Assembly (NCBI RefSeq): GCF_009730915.1
Contig: NC_052486.1
Span: forward strand, 23,568,137 to 23,632,136
Source of the DNA: Dioscorea cayenensis subsp. rotundata
Lineage: Eukaryota > Streptophyta > Magnoliopsida > Dioscoreales > Dioscoreaceae
Direction: 5' to 3'
Length of the DNA stretch: 64,000 nt
The stretch's first letter is position 1; every line of letters starts with the position of its first letter. The translations under genes and the position numbers were made by a program. The notes under the pieces were generated by a model, which was not told where the DNA came from, did no database searches, and worked only from the letters and a program-made list of their open reading frames with translations. Positions 1 through 13,944 of this stretch are shown in pieces.

Positions 1-889
1 ACTCCTTCTTCATCACATACTTCACTCCATTCTCATCTTTAAACCCTCTCTTCTTCCCTTCTCTCCCAACCAAACTTATCTTTATCATCCCTCTCCTCCC
101 ATTTCCACTATTACTTCCATTGCAATACCTCCAAGCTTTGCACCTCAACATCTCAAACAATCCATGTCTCATCATCCCTGACATCCCTCCAAGTCCTCTC
201 CTCATCATCACCACCTTCTCAAAGCACACAATGTGATCTCTATGATCAGTATTGCTCCCTTCCAACCTCTCCAACACCACTTCTTCTCCCAAACCAACCT
301 TCATTAAGTTATACACCCAACTCCCCACTCTCTTCACCACCTCTCCATTCTTGAACAACAGAAACCTACTTGGCTTCTTGCACTCATTCTCTTTCATCCA
401 TGCAAAGAAACCAGCCACTGCATTCATCCCATGCCATGGGTTCTCATAGTCATAAAAGCTATCAGCAATGAAGGTTAGCCCTGGAAGCACTGCAGTACTG
501 TTTTCAGGCAAGTGATGATCAGTGGTGAAAGCATAAGACTTGTTTCTTGGACTTATGCATAGGATCTTGTTGTTGTTTTTTGGATGTTGATGATCAGAGG
601 GGAAGACAAAATGTTCAGGCATTCCATTGATGGCTTTCCCACTGAGTGTGCTCATGAACCATGTCTTGTTTGGGTGTTTGTAAGGTGGTATCTTTGTGTC
701 TTTCAGAGGGTGGAAGTTTAAGGGATGATAAGAGAAGGAGGTGGTAGTGGTGGTGCTAGTGTTTGTAATGGTGAGAGACTGAAAGGTGAGAAGAAAGAAG
801 AAGGAGAAGAGGGTGTAGAGATAGATGGCTGTGCATTCTACTTGCTTGTGTGATGGTTTTGAGGAAGAAGATGACTTCTTGGTATCCAT
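1..889 (-). CDS. GT61-family-like glycosyltransferase, 5' part (partial at window edge)
   Basis: A single open frame starts at an ATG (887-889) and runs without a stop off the left edge, giving about 296 residues. Residues 1-17 are polar. A hydrophobic helix rich in Phe, Leu and Tyr follows (about 20-40), then a Thr/Ser-rich stem, which is the layout of a type II Golgi membrane enzyme. The region around FYDYENPWHGMNAVAGFFAW, and a later stretch with MLRCKAWRYC followed by a basic segment and KDENGVKYV, look like plant proteins of the DUF563/GT61 group (XAT/XYLT relatives that add xylose or arabinose to glycans). The C-terminal half with the usual family residues is missing, so the assignment is by resemblance only. 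Another member of the DUF563 set with a different activity is possible. No intron is visible within the part present. Confidence 0.65.
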   Translation of the reverse strand, partial: MDTKKSSSSSKPSHKQVECTAIYLYTLFSFFFLLTFQSLTITNTSTTTTTSFSYHPLNFHPLKDTKIPPYKHPNKTWFMSTLSGKAINGMPEHFVFPSDHQHPKNNNKILCISPRNKSYAFTTDHHLPENSTAVLPGLTFIADSFYDYENPWHGMNAVAGFFAWMKENECKKPSRFLLFKNGEVVKRVGSWVYNLMKVGLGEEVVLERLEGSNTDHRDHIVCFEKVVMMRRGLGGMSGMMRHGLFEMLRCKAWRYCNGSNSGNGRRGMIKISLVGREGKKRGFKDENGVKYVMKKE

Positions 890-1983
890 GCATGCTACTG
901 CATGCAAATGTGTTCAGTTTCATGTGAAGTTTGTAACTTAATTATATGTAACTTATAACTGCTGTTTAATTTTCTTGCTTTCTTTTTAACTTTAATGAAA
1001 GAGTCACGAGATATTAAACATACTGAAATGTCATGAATCTTGTGAAGCATATATATTTGTTAGTTTCAAATTATTACATTATAATCTTTTTTTAATCTTT
1101 AGACTTTTTGACATACACCACCTTTTCTGCATGAAAATTTTAAAAATAAATCAAATGTTTTTTATTTGAACCAATGCCAGGGAGAATATTTTATTACACT
1201 GCATTCACTGCACATGCAAAATCATAAAATAAACAAGAAAGGAACATTTTCTTCTTTTTTTTCTATTGTGTTTGGCCAACTCTGTGTGTAATCAGACTAT
1301 GGGAATATGTCTGCATAGCTTGCATGAGATAAGATGCATACATATTAACAAATTGAAGGACCTACAATCCTTGGCAAAAATGTTCATAATTTATTGAAAA
1401 GAAAAAGCATCCTATGAATATGTCTTCCCCAAAATGTTCATAGGATACTTTCTCTTTAATAAATTATAATTTATTCAATTTTATAGTATATATATATATA
1501 TATATGAAAAAAAATCATCTAGATAAGTCCATATATTTGAAATCTAGCTAGAAACGTTTAAATCTAAGCCTATAAATACTATACAACTTTTTACTGTTTA
1601 TAATTACTGCACAGTAGAACGTGATTGCTACTATTTATAATGATAATAGTCGTTAAATTACCATCCGATAGCTACTGTGGATATTTCTAGATTTTAAATC
1701 TAGAGATGTTCCTAGATGATGGGTCCTCCTGTAAATATATATATATATATATATTCATAAGAGGCAGAACTTGTGAAGCATTTCATTAATGGTTTACAAG
1801 AAAACCAAAAGGGCAACCAAGTCAAAGGTAGTGAGGGTCACATCTTAGATCAACTTGCAAAAAAAAAATATTGTTAGAAAGGACAAAGAATTGGCCAAAC
1901 CACCATTCACTACACTCCTCATAAAAGTTGACAATTTGGAGGAAGACAGAAACCTTGATTGCTAATCAATCAAACAGAGAGCA
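890..1983. other. Intergenic region between divergent genes, with one MITE-like insert
   Basis: This is the shared upstream region of the leftward glycosyltransferase and the rightward NPF gene. It is AT-rich, with no supported coding sequence. It holds the (TA)n-bounded element at 1486-1755. The last 200 bases before the NPF start are a likely promoter and 5' leader, but I can name no specific factor site. Confidence 0.6.
1486..1755. mobile_element. (TA)n-bounded MITE-like element
   Basis: Tracts of (TA)n flank about 225 bp whose two ends are inverted copies of each other: the left inner end has ATCATCTAGATAAG and AAATCTAGCTAGAAA, and the reverse complement of the right inner end has ATCATCTAGGAACA and AAATCTAGAAATAT. 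The interior has the ACTGTTTATAATTACTG motif that recurs in other inserts of this window. The layout is like Micron-type MITEs that sit inside TA microsatellites (family knowledge). No coding capacity. Confidence 0.6.
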
Positions 1984-3993
1984 ATGGATCATGGAGAGTC
2001 CTCAGAGATAGGAAAAGATCTATCAGAGTCTTTGCTTCTTGATAAGGTACTATATACACATCTTCATTTTAATGCTTAATTCTTGCAAATAATTAATTTC
2101 TTTTATTCAGAAAACATCATCTCAATTTCAGGATAAATCCCAGTTACAGCATCAACCTGGTCACTGGAATGCAGCAGCTATAATTCTTGGTATATATCTA
2201 TGTCTTGTTTCATGATTCACAGTTTTAATTATCATTAAAATTTTGATAATCCTGCAGGATTTGAGTGCTTACAAAGCACAGCATACTTTGGGATCTACAC
2301 AAACTTAGTTAGATATCTGAAGACAGTTCTCCATGGAAGCAATGCTTCAAATGCAGCAAATGCAGCAATCTGGAATGGAACAAGTTTTTTCACATCACTG
2401 ATTGGAGCTTTCATAGCCGACACTTTCTGCGGAAATTATCAAACTGTTTTCTTCTCCTCTTTGATCTTTCTTTTGGTATTCCACACTCAATTCATCCCCT
2501 TTATGATATATACATATGCATATAGACATAATTCATAATATTTTTCAATAGGGACTGCTGATTATAACATCAACAAGTTTAATACCATCTTTAAGACCTT
2601 CTCCCTGTGAAGGACTTGTGCCATCATGCCTTCCAGCAACTACAGTACAAACCATTGCATCCTTTTCAGGGCTTTATCTTATGGCATTTGGAAGTGGAGG
2701 TCTAAAAGGTGTTGTTTTACCTCTTGGTGCAGACCAATTTGATGAGAATAATTTTGCAGAGAGAGAACAGAAAGGAATTTTCTTCCACTGGTTTTATGTT
2801 TCTTTTACATTTGGCATATTAATGTCAGGCACTTTGATAGTATTTGTAGAAGAAAGCATAGATTGGCCTTTAGGATTCAGCATTTGCACATTGTGCCTGG
2901 CTCTTGCTTTATCAGCCTTGATCATTAGCAAACCGGTTTATCGGCTTCGAAAGCCAACTGGAAGTCCTTTGAAGAGAATTTTACAGGTTTTAGTTGCATG
3001 CTTCAGCAAGATAAGCTCTGAAATTCCAACTGATACCAATCTCCTATTTGAGACTAAACATACAGACTATAAAAGACAGAGACTTGCCCATACCAATGAT
3101 TTCAGGTACTAATTTGCAGTATTTTTGATGTTTGATCAGAATTCCATTGCCTTGATTCATGTAAATTTTCAATGCTGTAATTCAGGTTTCTAGACAAAGC
3201 TGCTATAGTTTCAGACACCGATGGAGATGACATCGAACACCGGAACCCATGGAAACTCTGCACAATAACTGAAGTAGAAGAACTAAAGACAGTACTAAGA
3301 TTACTCCCAATCTGGGTCACTGGAATTATCTTCCAAGCTGCATTTTCTCAAATCTGCACCACATTCATTCTACGAGGAAGTGCAATGGAAACAAGAATCT
3401 TTTCTTCATTATCCATCCCTCCTGCATCTCTTTCATCCTTTGAAGTAGTCAGTGTCATGTTCTGTGTTCTTTTATACAACAAAATTATAATGCCAATGTC
3501 CAAACAATTGTTCAGAAATGGAGCTGGACTTTCAAAGCTTCAAAGGATGGGCATTGGACGTTTTCTGATAATTATAGTCATGGTTACTGCTGGATCAGTG
3601 GAAACAATAAGACTGAAGAGAATAAAGAATGGAAATGGACTTACAAACATAACATGGCAACTTCCACAGTATTTCATCGCCGCGGTATCGGATATGTTTA
3701 ATAACATAAGTCAAGCAGAGTTTTTCTATGATCAAGCTCCAGAATCCATGAAGAGTCTCTGCACTGCATTTGGATTACTTACAGTAGCGCTGGGGAGTTA
3801 TTTGAGCTCTTTTATAATTACTGCAGTGCAGTTTGTGACAGCACAAAATGGTAGAAGTGGGTGGATTTCTGATGATTTGAATGATGGACATCTTGATTAC
3901 TTTTTTTGGGTGTTTGCAGGTATTTGTGCAGTTAATTTCATGCTTTACCTTGCATTTGCATGGAATTTTACTCTCAAGAGAGTTGTAATTTAG
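1984..3993 (+). CDS. NRT1/PTR family (NPF) membrane transporter
   Basis: Five exons join in frame: 1984-2046, 2132-2189, 2258-2475, 2552-3105 and 3186-3993, giving 566 residues, the usual NPF length. NPF proteins are 12-helix proton-coupled carriers of nitrate, peptides or hormones. Diagnostic segments are IADTFCGNYQT after helix 2, SGLYLMAFGSGGLKG and PLGADQFDE near helix 4, and the TAFGLLTVALGSYLSS region near the C-terminus. The large central cytosolic loop lies around the exon 4/5 junction. Odd: the helix-1 ExxER motif reads ECLQS (Glu43 kept; the second Glu and the Arg replaced by Gln and Ser), so classical proton coupling is doubtful. The substrate cannot be inferred. An AATAAA lies near 4258 downstream of the stop. 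Confidence 0.9.
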
Positions 3994-4882
3994 CTTATTT
4001 CTTTGTTGTTGAGTAATGTATTTGCTATTTTTATGGGTTGAATGAATTAATTTGGAGCCAAACAACCTTTGGTCAAATGCCACCAACCCTACTATAAAAT
4101 ACATGATTTGCTAGAAATTTATGGTATGGGTTTGAAACATGCTCGATGCAGTGGTGTCAAAAGGTTCCTAACTGATCTGCTCTTTTCATCGATCGTGGTG
4201 AGAATATATGAACTACCCCCATGTATATATTCCAACTGTATATATGTTTGTCGTATTTAATAAAAAAAAATTGGAGATCGGAAGAAGTTGAATGAGTTTG
4301 TTGGTTTTTTTTTTTTTGCTTCTTGTTGTTCACCTAACTAAACCATAATTTTTTTTATAAAAAATATTAAATATAATGTTAACATTAATTTGTGAACTTA
4401 TTGTTGATTTAAAGAATAATAATCATAGTTAAATATATAGAGAAATCTAATTAATTATATTTCCTCTGCCGTCCCCAAGCCACCACAGTAACTTCCGACA
4501 TAAATTTCCTCTAATTAATTAATTTTATATTTATTATTTTTGGTCAAAAATGGCGCAAAAACAGTGAAGAAAACAGAAAACCAAGTCATGATAACTAATC
4601 TCAACCGTTCATTCCCTTGATCTATCCATCCAACGGTTCAAAAAAACCTTTATTTATTTATTTAAATTATTTATTTAATTGGTTCAATTAGTTGGGACTC
4701 ACACGTCATTGGCTTTCGACGAAGAAGAGAAACAAAAAGAGAAAAAACTCAAACGAGATTCAAAGCCTTCAGAGATTCCCAAACCCTAGAGAGAAGACGA
4801 AGAGGAGATCGAGCAATCCGAAGCTCCAGAAGGGTTTTTGGTACTGATTGAGCTGAGGATTTGGGGGGGAGGGATCAAGGCC
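3994..4882. other. NPF 3' region and ARF promoter/5'UTR
   Basis: The first 270 bases look like the NPF 3'UTR. Then comes AT-rich spacer and, from about 4700, a GA-rich, less AT-rich leader for the ARF gene, which includes AAACCCTAG (telo-box-like, common in 5' leaders of plant housekeeping genes). No coding sequence seen. Confidence 0.5.
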
Positions 4883-7190
<2,308 letters not shown>

Positions 7191-8365
7191 AGGTTAACAA
7201 TCTTCGATTCGGTTTTTCGCTTTACTTCCATTTTTCCATCTTGTCCTTAAATTTCACTTGATTTTCCACTTTCCAGATTCAAGAGTCAGTAGAAAATTCT
7301 CCCGGACTATCACATGTATGGGATGGAGATCTTCTTGGCATGACATGAAGCTAATTTTGTGAGCCATATGTAGTGGTGTAAGAACCATATGATGTTACCA
7401 TTTGCTCCAACGAAAATTTACAGCTCCAACAGGTGTTGGCAGCTCATAACTTTTGTGACTAAAAACATTTATCCATATCTGGAATTTATGTATAGAAAGT
7501 TAGTGTGTTTGCTTGGTCCCACATCTAAACCATTGTGCTATGTTTCTCTTTTAGATTTTCCTCCAATGACAAGCTCTATGACTTGGAAATTTTTACTTGC
7601 CTTTAAACATAGGGCAGAGGTTCTATTATTCTATTTTTGGTGCAAGTACTGAAGTGCTGTTTCATGTTTGTGCACAAGACAAGGTTTGTAGCAATTTTGT
7701 GAAATATAATTATTGAATAAATACTGGCACTAATCAATATTCTAAATTCATTAATGATTAAATAATTCACAACTAATATTTCTTTTTCGCAAAATAAAAA
7801 TAGCAACTTTTCGCAAGACACATTATCAATTAATAAAATTTTATATATAGAGGCTCTGAATTCTATGACTAAATTCTATGGATGTTCGTGTATAACTGGT
7901 GGGTTTCAATCCATCGGTTATAAAATATCTTTTTAGACATTTAGTTATATATTTCAAAATCAAGTACATAATTTTGACACTGTTGATATATCCATTTGTT
8001 TTTATTAAATTTATGTATCCATCTATCTATATATATATATAACCCACTACAGTAACTATTGAATTTACATTTGACGATTATAATGATTTATGTACAACAA
8101 CAAATAGTACAAAACAGTAAAAAAACATTAAAAGCCATTTAGTCAAACATATTTAGAAAACATCACCGAAATACTTTTCTCACACATATATATTATATAT
8201 ATATTAAAAAAAATTGTGTGTATATAGAAACAAATTGCACCCAATATTTAAACAATAACAAATTTCATCAATTCACAAGGTTAAAACGGTAATTTCACCA
8301 CTACTATAGATAAGGCAGTGCCGGGGGGCTCACAGAATCGCACGGTGAAGGAGAGAAGTGTGGAA
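7191..8365. other. Intergenic, ARF 3'UTR and AT-rich spacer
   Basis: About 500 bases of probable ARF 3'UTR are followed by very AT-rich DNA. The stretch from about 7845 to 8040 is bounded by TATATATA tracts and carries CTATGGATGTTCGTGTATAA, which resembles the MITE-like inserts elsewhere in the window, but its ends are not clear. The sequence turns sharply GC-rich at about 8310, just before the cupin gene. Confidence 0.45.
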
Positions 8366-8794
8366 ATGGCGGCCACGGCGCTCGGATCTCTGAGCTTCTT
8401 CGGCACTCTCCGTCCACCATCCACCTCTACAGCCCGCCGATCAAAGAAACCACTGATGATCCATTCCCGATTCGAGCGACCGCTCGAGGATATCTACAAC
8501 GTGCGAGTGGAGCGCGGCATCTCCAAAGCGCGGCTGGAGAAGCTCGGCATCGATCGATGGTCCACATGGAAGACGGGCAAGTGCCAGTTCCCGTGGGATT
8601 GGCACGTCGATCAGCTGGTCTACGTGGTCAGCGGCGAGGTCCGCGTCGTCCCCGAGGGCGCCACTTCCGGCGAACGACACATGCGGTTCGTCGCCGGCGA
8701 TCTGATCCGCTACCCTAAGTGGTTCGAGGCTGATATCTTCTTCAATGGACCTTATGAGGAGAAATATCGGTTCTTGGCCTTTGGAGAGGATTGA
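8366..8794 (+). CDS. RmlC-like cupin (Cupin_3/DUF861), probably plastid-targeted
   Basis: One exon of 142 residues. I start at the ATG at 8366 (MAATALGSLSFFG); the open frame extends 16 codons upstream, but that part is not transit-peptide-like. Residues 1-30 are rich in Ala, Ser, Thr and Arg with no acids, as in a chloroplast transit peptide. The rest is a small single-domain cupin: FPWDWHVDQLVYVVSGEVRVVPEG makes the first beta strands and MRFVAGDLIRYPKWFEADIFFNGPYEEKYRF the second. It matches the plant DUF861 group (At4g10300-like), whose reaction is unknown. The usual metal-binding His set is incomplete by eye. The gene is strikingly GC-rich against its surroundings. A CCAG/GTAAGG donor at 8829/8830, after the stop, suggests a spliced 3'UTR. 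Confidence 0.85.
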   Translation: MAATALGSLSFFGTLRPPSTSTARRSKKPLMIHSRFERPLEDIYNVRVERGISKARLEKLGIDRWSTWKTGKCQFPWDWHVDQLVYVVSGEVRVVPEGATSGERHMRFVAGDLIRYPKWFEADIFFNGPYEEKYRFLAFGED

Positions 8795-10612
8795 AATTGA
8801 AATCTAAATCCCTAAAAATAGTTCTCCAGGTAAGGTACTCTTTCTATTATCATAGTTATATTGTTTGATCATTATTCATTATTATTATTATTATTATTAT
8901 TTTTAACTATTTGATTGATTTTGCTCTTCAAATCATTCACGCCTTCATATGAATAATTTCAAACCGAGTCGAGTGTAGAACTGAATTAGCTTCAAATTAA
9001 ATGTATATATATATATATGAATTTACATCAATCATGTGGACGTCTATATATTAGAAGCATATCTAATTATCAGTATTATTAGTTACGGTAATGTTTTAAA
9101 CAGTAATTAATGTGCATGTTAATATAATAAATACTGTTTATTCATAAATTTTTTTATCTGTACACATCCATACATCCATAGAAGATTGGTCTTCTGTATG
9201 TATATATATATATTATTCTGCAAATTTGAGTAATTTATTTGATGAGCACCAGCGTACTAGAGCTCTTTTGTATTATTTCTCTAAAAGATAAAAGTAATAA
9301 TTCAAGGAAAAATATGATCTCACACCATCTTTATTATTATAAATAAAGATTAAGTGAGATCATGGGAAAAAAAAAAAAGAAAGGGTAGTGCTTGGCTGAA
9401 AAATTATCCACAAAGTACCTTGTTTATTTCTCACTAGTACAAGCATCACAAGCCATTATTGAAATGAGCGAATACCCTCCTCCTATTGTGGAGGTAGTAT
9501 CATTTGGATTTTTTTTAGATAATATCAAAATATGCATTTAAAGATTTATTGGCTTTTTTTCTGTTAGCAGCAGCGAATATTATCAAGATATATATTAAAC
9601 ATATCCGGCACATATCTTTAAAATAAAATAAAAAATTAGAATAACAATTGGCTCCTTAATTTGAGATAGTCAGTTTGAATATTCTCCCGCATGCATGCAT
9701 GTAGTAGTAGTAGCTTATCCATATTTTTATTTTAAAAAAAATGTGATATAAAAAAAGGAATGCATCTCTTCACATTTGGTATTATTTTAAAATTTATTTA
9801 TATTTTGGTATAAAGTGTAAAGTGTAAATGCCTTTTTATTATGATTTTTTAAGATTTGATCATAATTCTATAAATTGACAGTTAATCACTGGCATAGATA
9901 TGCTACTGCCCTTGGTACTGACTGACTCAAGATGCAGTTACTTCCAATGGTCCTGGCAATGGAGGCCCAAACTCAAAGCAACTTCTTATGTTTTGGAGGA
10001 AGAAATGAACCTGCTGAGTGTTGTTGGTCTAGTAGAGAAGTTAAGGGTGACCTGCCCAATATTTCCTGAAGCAATGACTGATATGTGTCACTATTATGTG
10101 TTTTGTTCTATTTCTTGCTGTTTTTGTAGAACATTTTATAATTAATGAAAGCTTGGAGCCTAATGGTAGCAAATTACATTTCAAAAACTAATCAGGAATG
10201 TGGCATGGTTCTTTCATTAAACAACCCAAGCTTCGGTTTTTGTAATTTTAATCTAATAATCTAATTTCCTAATTTCCCCCATTGCATCCTATAAAACTCC
10301 AAAACATTATATCATTATTATATTTGATCCCTACAAAACTGAAATAACAATAAAAAAAAAAAATGATGATTATAAGAATGTAATGATACTTTAGGTTTGA
10401 AACTCAGTCAAGCAAGCACTAGTTGTCCCTAATCCCCCAACGGTCAAATTTTTTGAAATCCCACAGCCCTTGCCACAACGGTCAAATTTTTGAAATGAGC
10501 TCCTCCATTCCCATGGCTGGCTATAAAAGAACTCCAAATCCCACTCATCTCTTCAGATTTTGATAGAAACACTCCTCCAAATCCTATCAATAAAAAAAAC
10601 AAACAAGAAGAG
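8795..10612. other. Intergenic region with MITE-like insert and possible 3'UTR exon
   Basis: AT-rich. It holds an (ATT)n microsatellite at about 8876-8901, a (TA)n-bounded insert at 9009-9222 and a short less AT-rich block at 9882-10145 preceded by an AG acceptor. That block has an open frame of 81 codons with no family resemblance. It could be the last, non-coding exon of the cupin gene. The final 170 bases are the leader of the next gene. Confidence 0.4.
9009..9222. mobile_element. (TA)n-bounded MITE-like element
   Basis: (TA)n tracts stand at both ends. The inside carries TAAACAGTAATTAATG and AATACTGTTTATTC in opposite orientations, and a right inner end whose reverse complement contains TTCTATGGATGTATGGATG. 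This matches the motif set of the inserts near 1486, 16585 and 7845. No coding capacity. Confidence 0.5.
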
Positions 10613-12678
10613 ATGGATTTCCACAGCCTCTCTAGAAGAGAACTCCAGGCTCTCTGCAAGAAGAACAAGATTCCAGCCAACATGACCAACATCGCCATGG
10701 CTGATGCCCTTCAGACTCTCCAGACAGTATTCTTCTTTCCCTTCTATCCTATCTATCTAATGCTGACTACTTCTTATTCTTTTTCTGATGAGCTTTTGAT
10801 TGTGTTATTTGTATCAGGTTGAAGGGTTAGATGGGATTCAAGAACTCTTATCACCAAACAAAGAGAGTATGATGTCACCGGACTTACCGCGGACTGGCCG
10901 GAGGACAACGGTGAGAAGGCAGACGGTTCAAGATGAGATGGCTGGTGGTGATAAGCCGGTGAGCACTGCGCCTCAAACCCGCCGGGGAGCTGCAAGAGCT
11001 TCGGCGATTAAGAAAATAGAGCTTGCATTTGAGGATGGAGGAAAACAAGAAGATCATGTGGAGATTCTTGATTCTCCGGCAACTCAAGGAAGCCCCTTGC
11101 CTCGGTCTCGTAGAGTGATGGCAAGAGTATCAGAGAGTATGAATTTAACTATTGAAGATGATGATGGCGAGAAGCAAGAGGGTCAAGATAAGGTGGTACT
11201 CGAGACTCCGGCGGTTGGCACTGGCCGGAGAACACGTGCTGCAGCGAGGCGAGTTAGCAAGAAAGAGGATGGAGAGAAAGAAGAGGAGATTAAGACTAGT
11301 CGATATAGAACGAGGTTGTCATCGAGGAAGCAAATTGGGGAGGTGACGGTGGAGGAGGTTTCGGGGAGACCCAGGACACGGAGCACCCAAATGAGTGCTG
11401 CTGTAAAGATGGTAGCTTTGGAGCAAGAAGTAGAGAAACAAGGTAAAGAGCTAGCGATGCTTTGTTATCTTTCTTTCCTTGAATTCCTATGCTGTTTTCT
11501 AATTTGATTTGGTGGCAGAGATCGAGGTGCAACATGGAGAGAAAGCCGGCGAGGTTGCAGAAGTGATGGTCTCTGAGGATCCAATCGAAGAAGAGGCGAA
11601 GATCGATGATGAAAAGGAAATGCTGAATGAGAGCTTGGAGAATGGAGAGGAGCGGGATGATCATCAAGATAATGGAGAGGAATCACCGATCAGAGGACTA
11701 GTGATGATAACAAAGCATAATGATGAGGAGAACTTGGCTGAAATCAATGAACCGATCAAACAGAGCCCCGGCGAAGCAGTGATCTCGATCGAGAATGACG
11801 AAAACCCTAATAAAAAAACAGAGGTGAAGGAGGAGTTCAAGATACCTGATCCTCAAGTATCCGATGAAGTCACTGAAGAGGCCAAAGACTATGGCGATCA
11901 CTTGCCTGAAAACCAAGATCTAGCACCCGAGATTCCGGCGATCATCGGCCAGAACCTTAGTCCGTCCTTCACCGGAGAGAAAGAAGAAGAGGATCTCGAT
12001 CTCAATCTCCGTCTCGCCACCATTACACTGGACGAATCAAAGCACTCCGAAGACGATCTGCAAATCGAACAAGCAACAGAAATCGAAACCTCACCAAATC
12101 GCCAAATCAATCTCGAGATTCAGAACGAAATCGAAACCCTAAATGTAGAACCTTTATCAGAGATCAATGACAGCGCCGCCGTCGATGATCTCAGCTTCTG
12201 TGAGATCCGTTCATCAGCGATTGAGACCATCCTCTCCGCCGCTCCTTCTCCCCTCCTCCACGAGACGACAACGGCGGCGGCGGCGGCGACGACGACCGTA
12301 TCACCAGCTCCGAGCTTGGGTGATATTTATAGGGCGGAAAGTGAGAACGAGAAGGAGAGAGGTTTGACCAGTTTGACCGGCGGTGATCCGAAGGTGAACG
12401 TAAGGGCGGAGAAGCAGAACCAGAAGATGGACCTTCATGAACTGAGCCTGAGAAAACTGAGAACACTAGTGAAAGAGAGCATTATTCAGAAATACAATAA
12501 TAATAATAATAATAAGGTGAGTATATATATATATATATTAATTGCTTGAAAAAAAATTAATAATTTGTTTTTATAAATGCTTATTGTTTTTATTTTAATT
12601 TATATTTTGAATTTTAATGGGCAGGTTGAAGAAGGGAAGAGATCAGCACTGGCAGAGTTGAATGAGAACCAGCTCTGA
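10613..12678 (+). CDS. Acidic nuclear-type protein with terminal SAP/lisH-like helices (At3g03130/At5g17160-like)
   Basis: Four exons join in frame: 10613-10726, 10818-11442, 11519-12516 and 12625-12678, giving 596 residues. The conserved N-terminus MDFHSLSRRELQALCKKNK plus IPANMTN looks like a SAP-like helix pair. Next comes a basic region with Arg-rich patches (TGRRTTVRRQT, TGRRTRAAARR, SRYRTRLSSRK), then a long Glu/Asp-rich low-complexity half. The last exons carry a second helix motif, MDLHELSLRKLRTLVKES, resembling the N-terminal one. From memory, Arabidopsis relatives are At3g03130 (annotated lisH-like) and At5g17160 (Asp/Glu-rich). Mixed basic and acidic composition suggests a chromatin or nuclear role, but no function is established by the sequence. 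An AATAAA lies near 12843. A shorter first start is unlikely because the N-terminus is the most conserved part. Confidence 0.85.
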
Positions 12679-13944
12679 AGAAAATTTTGAACTGAACTTA
12701 AGAAAAATAAAACAAGAAAAGAGTGTGTTGTTTGGTTGTGAAACTTATGGTTTCTCTCATCCAACTTTTTGAGATGTTTTGCTCTGTGTTTTGGTACTGG
12801 TTTGAGTGCTTGAATTCATATAATTTTGGTGAATTGTTCTATAATAAAAACAAGTACTAAAAAGTGTACTAGTTTTTCATAGTTATGAATGAGAGAGACT
12901 TGAATCTAATGGAACAAAAAAAAGCCCATTTTGAATGAGAAAGTTGAACAAACCTTCATGAAATTGAATGGTGGTTGAATGAGCTCTTTGTCTGATTATT
13001 TTGGTGAATGGTTGTTGGTACTTACAAGTTGGAGACAAATTGAGTGCTTGTTAAAATTAGTATTCTTTTTAATTATAGTAAGAAAAACAAGCACTAAAAA
13101 CTAGTTACTGTTTCACAATTTATTCAGTTTCACAGTAATATTTCTTGAAGTATCAGCAGATCTCTTTCTTTTCTTTTAAGCTTCTGTAAACTTTTATGTG
13201 TGAAAGAACAAAACAAGAGAATCAATCCTGGTTGTTATAAAACATTTTTACGCGGAAGCACATTCGAAGAACAACAGCATCAAACAAGAGAGGAAATACT
13301 TGAGATCAAATTGATAAGGGATCTCAAATAATGTGACTCCAGTGCAAGTATTCTTTTAATCTCAGCAAGAAAAACAAGCACTAAAAACTAGTTACTGTTT
13401 CACAAATTTATTCAGTTTCACAGTAATATTTCTTGAATGTCTCTGCAACTTCTTCAAGTATCAGCAGATCTTTCTTTTCTTTTAATCTTCTGTAAACTTT
13501 ATGTATGAAAGAATAAAACAAGGGAATCAATCCTGATTGTTATAAAACATTTTTACGCGGAAGTACATTAGAAGAACAACAGCATCAAACAAGAGAGGAA
13601 ATCCTTGAGATCAAATTGATTAAGGGATCATAAATAATGTGACTCCAGTGCATTCTTAGCTTATGGATTTTGTTATAGAATTTGAGAGCTGACTTCTCAA
13701 AAGGCAAATTTACAAGAGAATCAGATTCTTCACTTCCTATCAAAAGTTTATAAATTATTATTATTATTTTCTGATACTTAAGAAAACAAATACATTAATT
13801 TCATTGTCTCAATGTCCCCATTTTTCTGCACAATAAACACTAGGCCAACATAAATGGAAAGCAAAAGAACATATAAAACTTTTCCTTCCCTATATACATC
13901 TATCAAGAAGAGTTCAGAAACATAGCAACAAAATCAAATGAAAA
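12679..13944. other. Convergent intergenic region holding a tandem duplication
   Basis: This separates two convergent genes, so it contains both 3'UTRs. The middle is occupied by two direct copies of a segment of about 290-310 bp (listed separately). No reading frame of note. Confidence 0.6.
13059..13656. repeat. Direct tandem duplication, unit about 290-310 bp, two copies
   Basis: Copy 1 (13059-13346) and copy 2 (13347-13656) are adjacent and in the same orientation. Both run through AAGCACTAAAAACTAGTTAC, TTTTTACGCGGAAG and AACAACAGCATCAAACAAGA to TAATGTGACTCCAGTGCA. Copy 2 differs by scattered changes and a short insert near 13437. There are no inverted ends, so this looks like a segmental tandem duplication, not a transposon. 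Confidence 0.9.
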
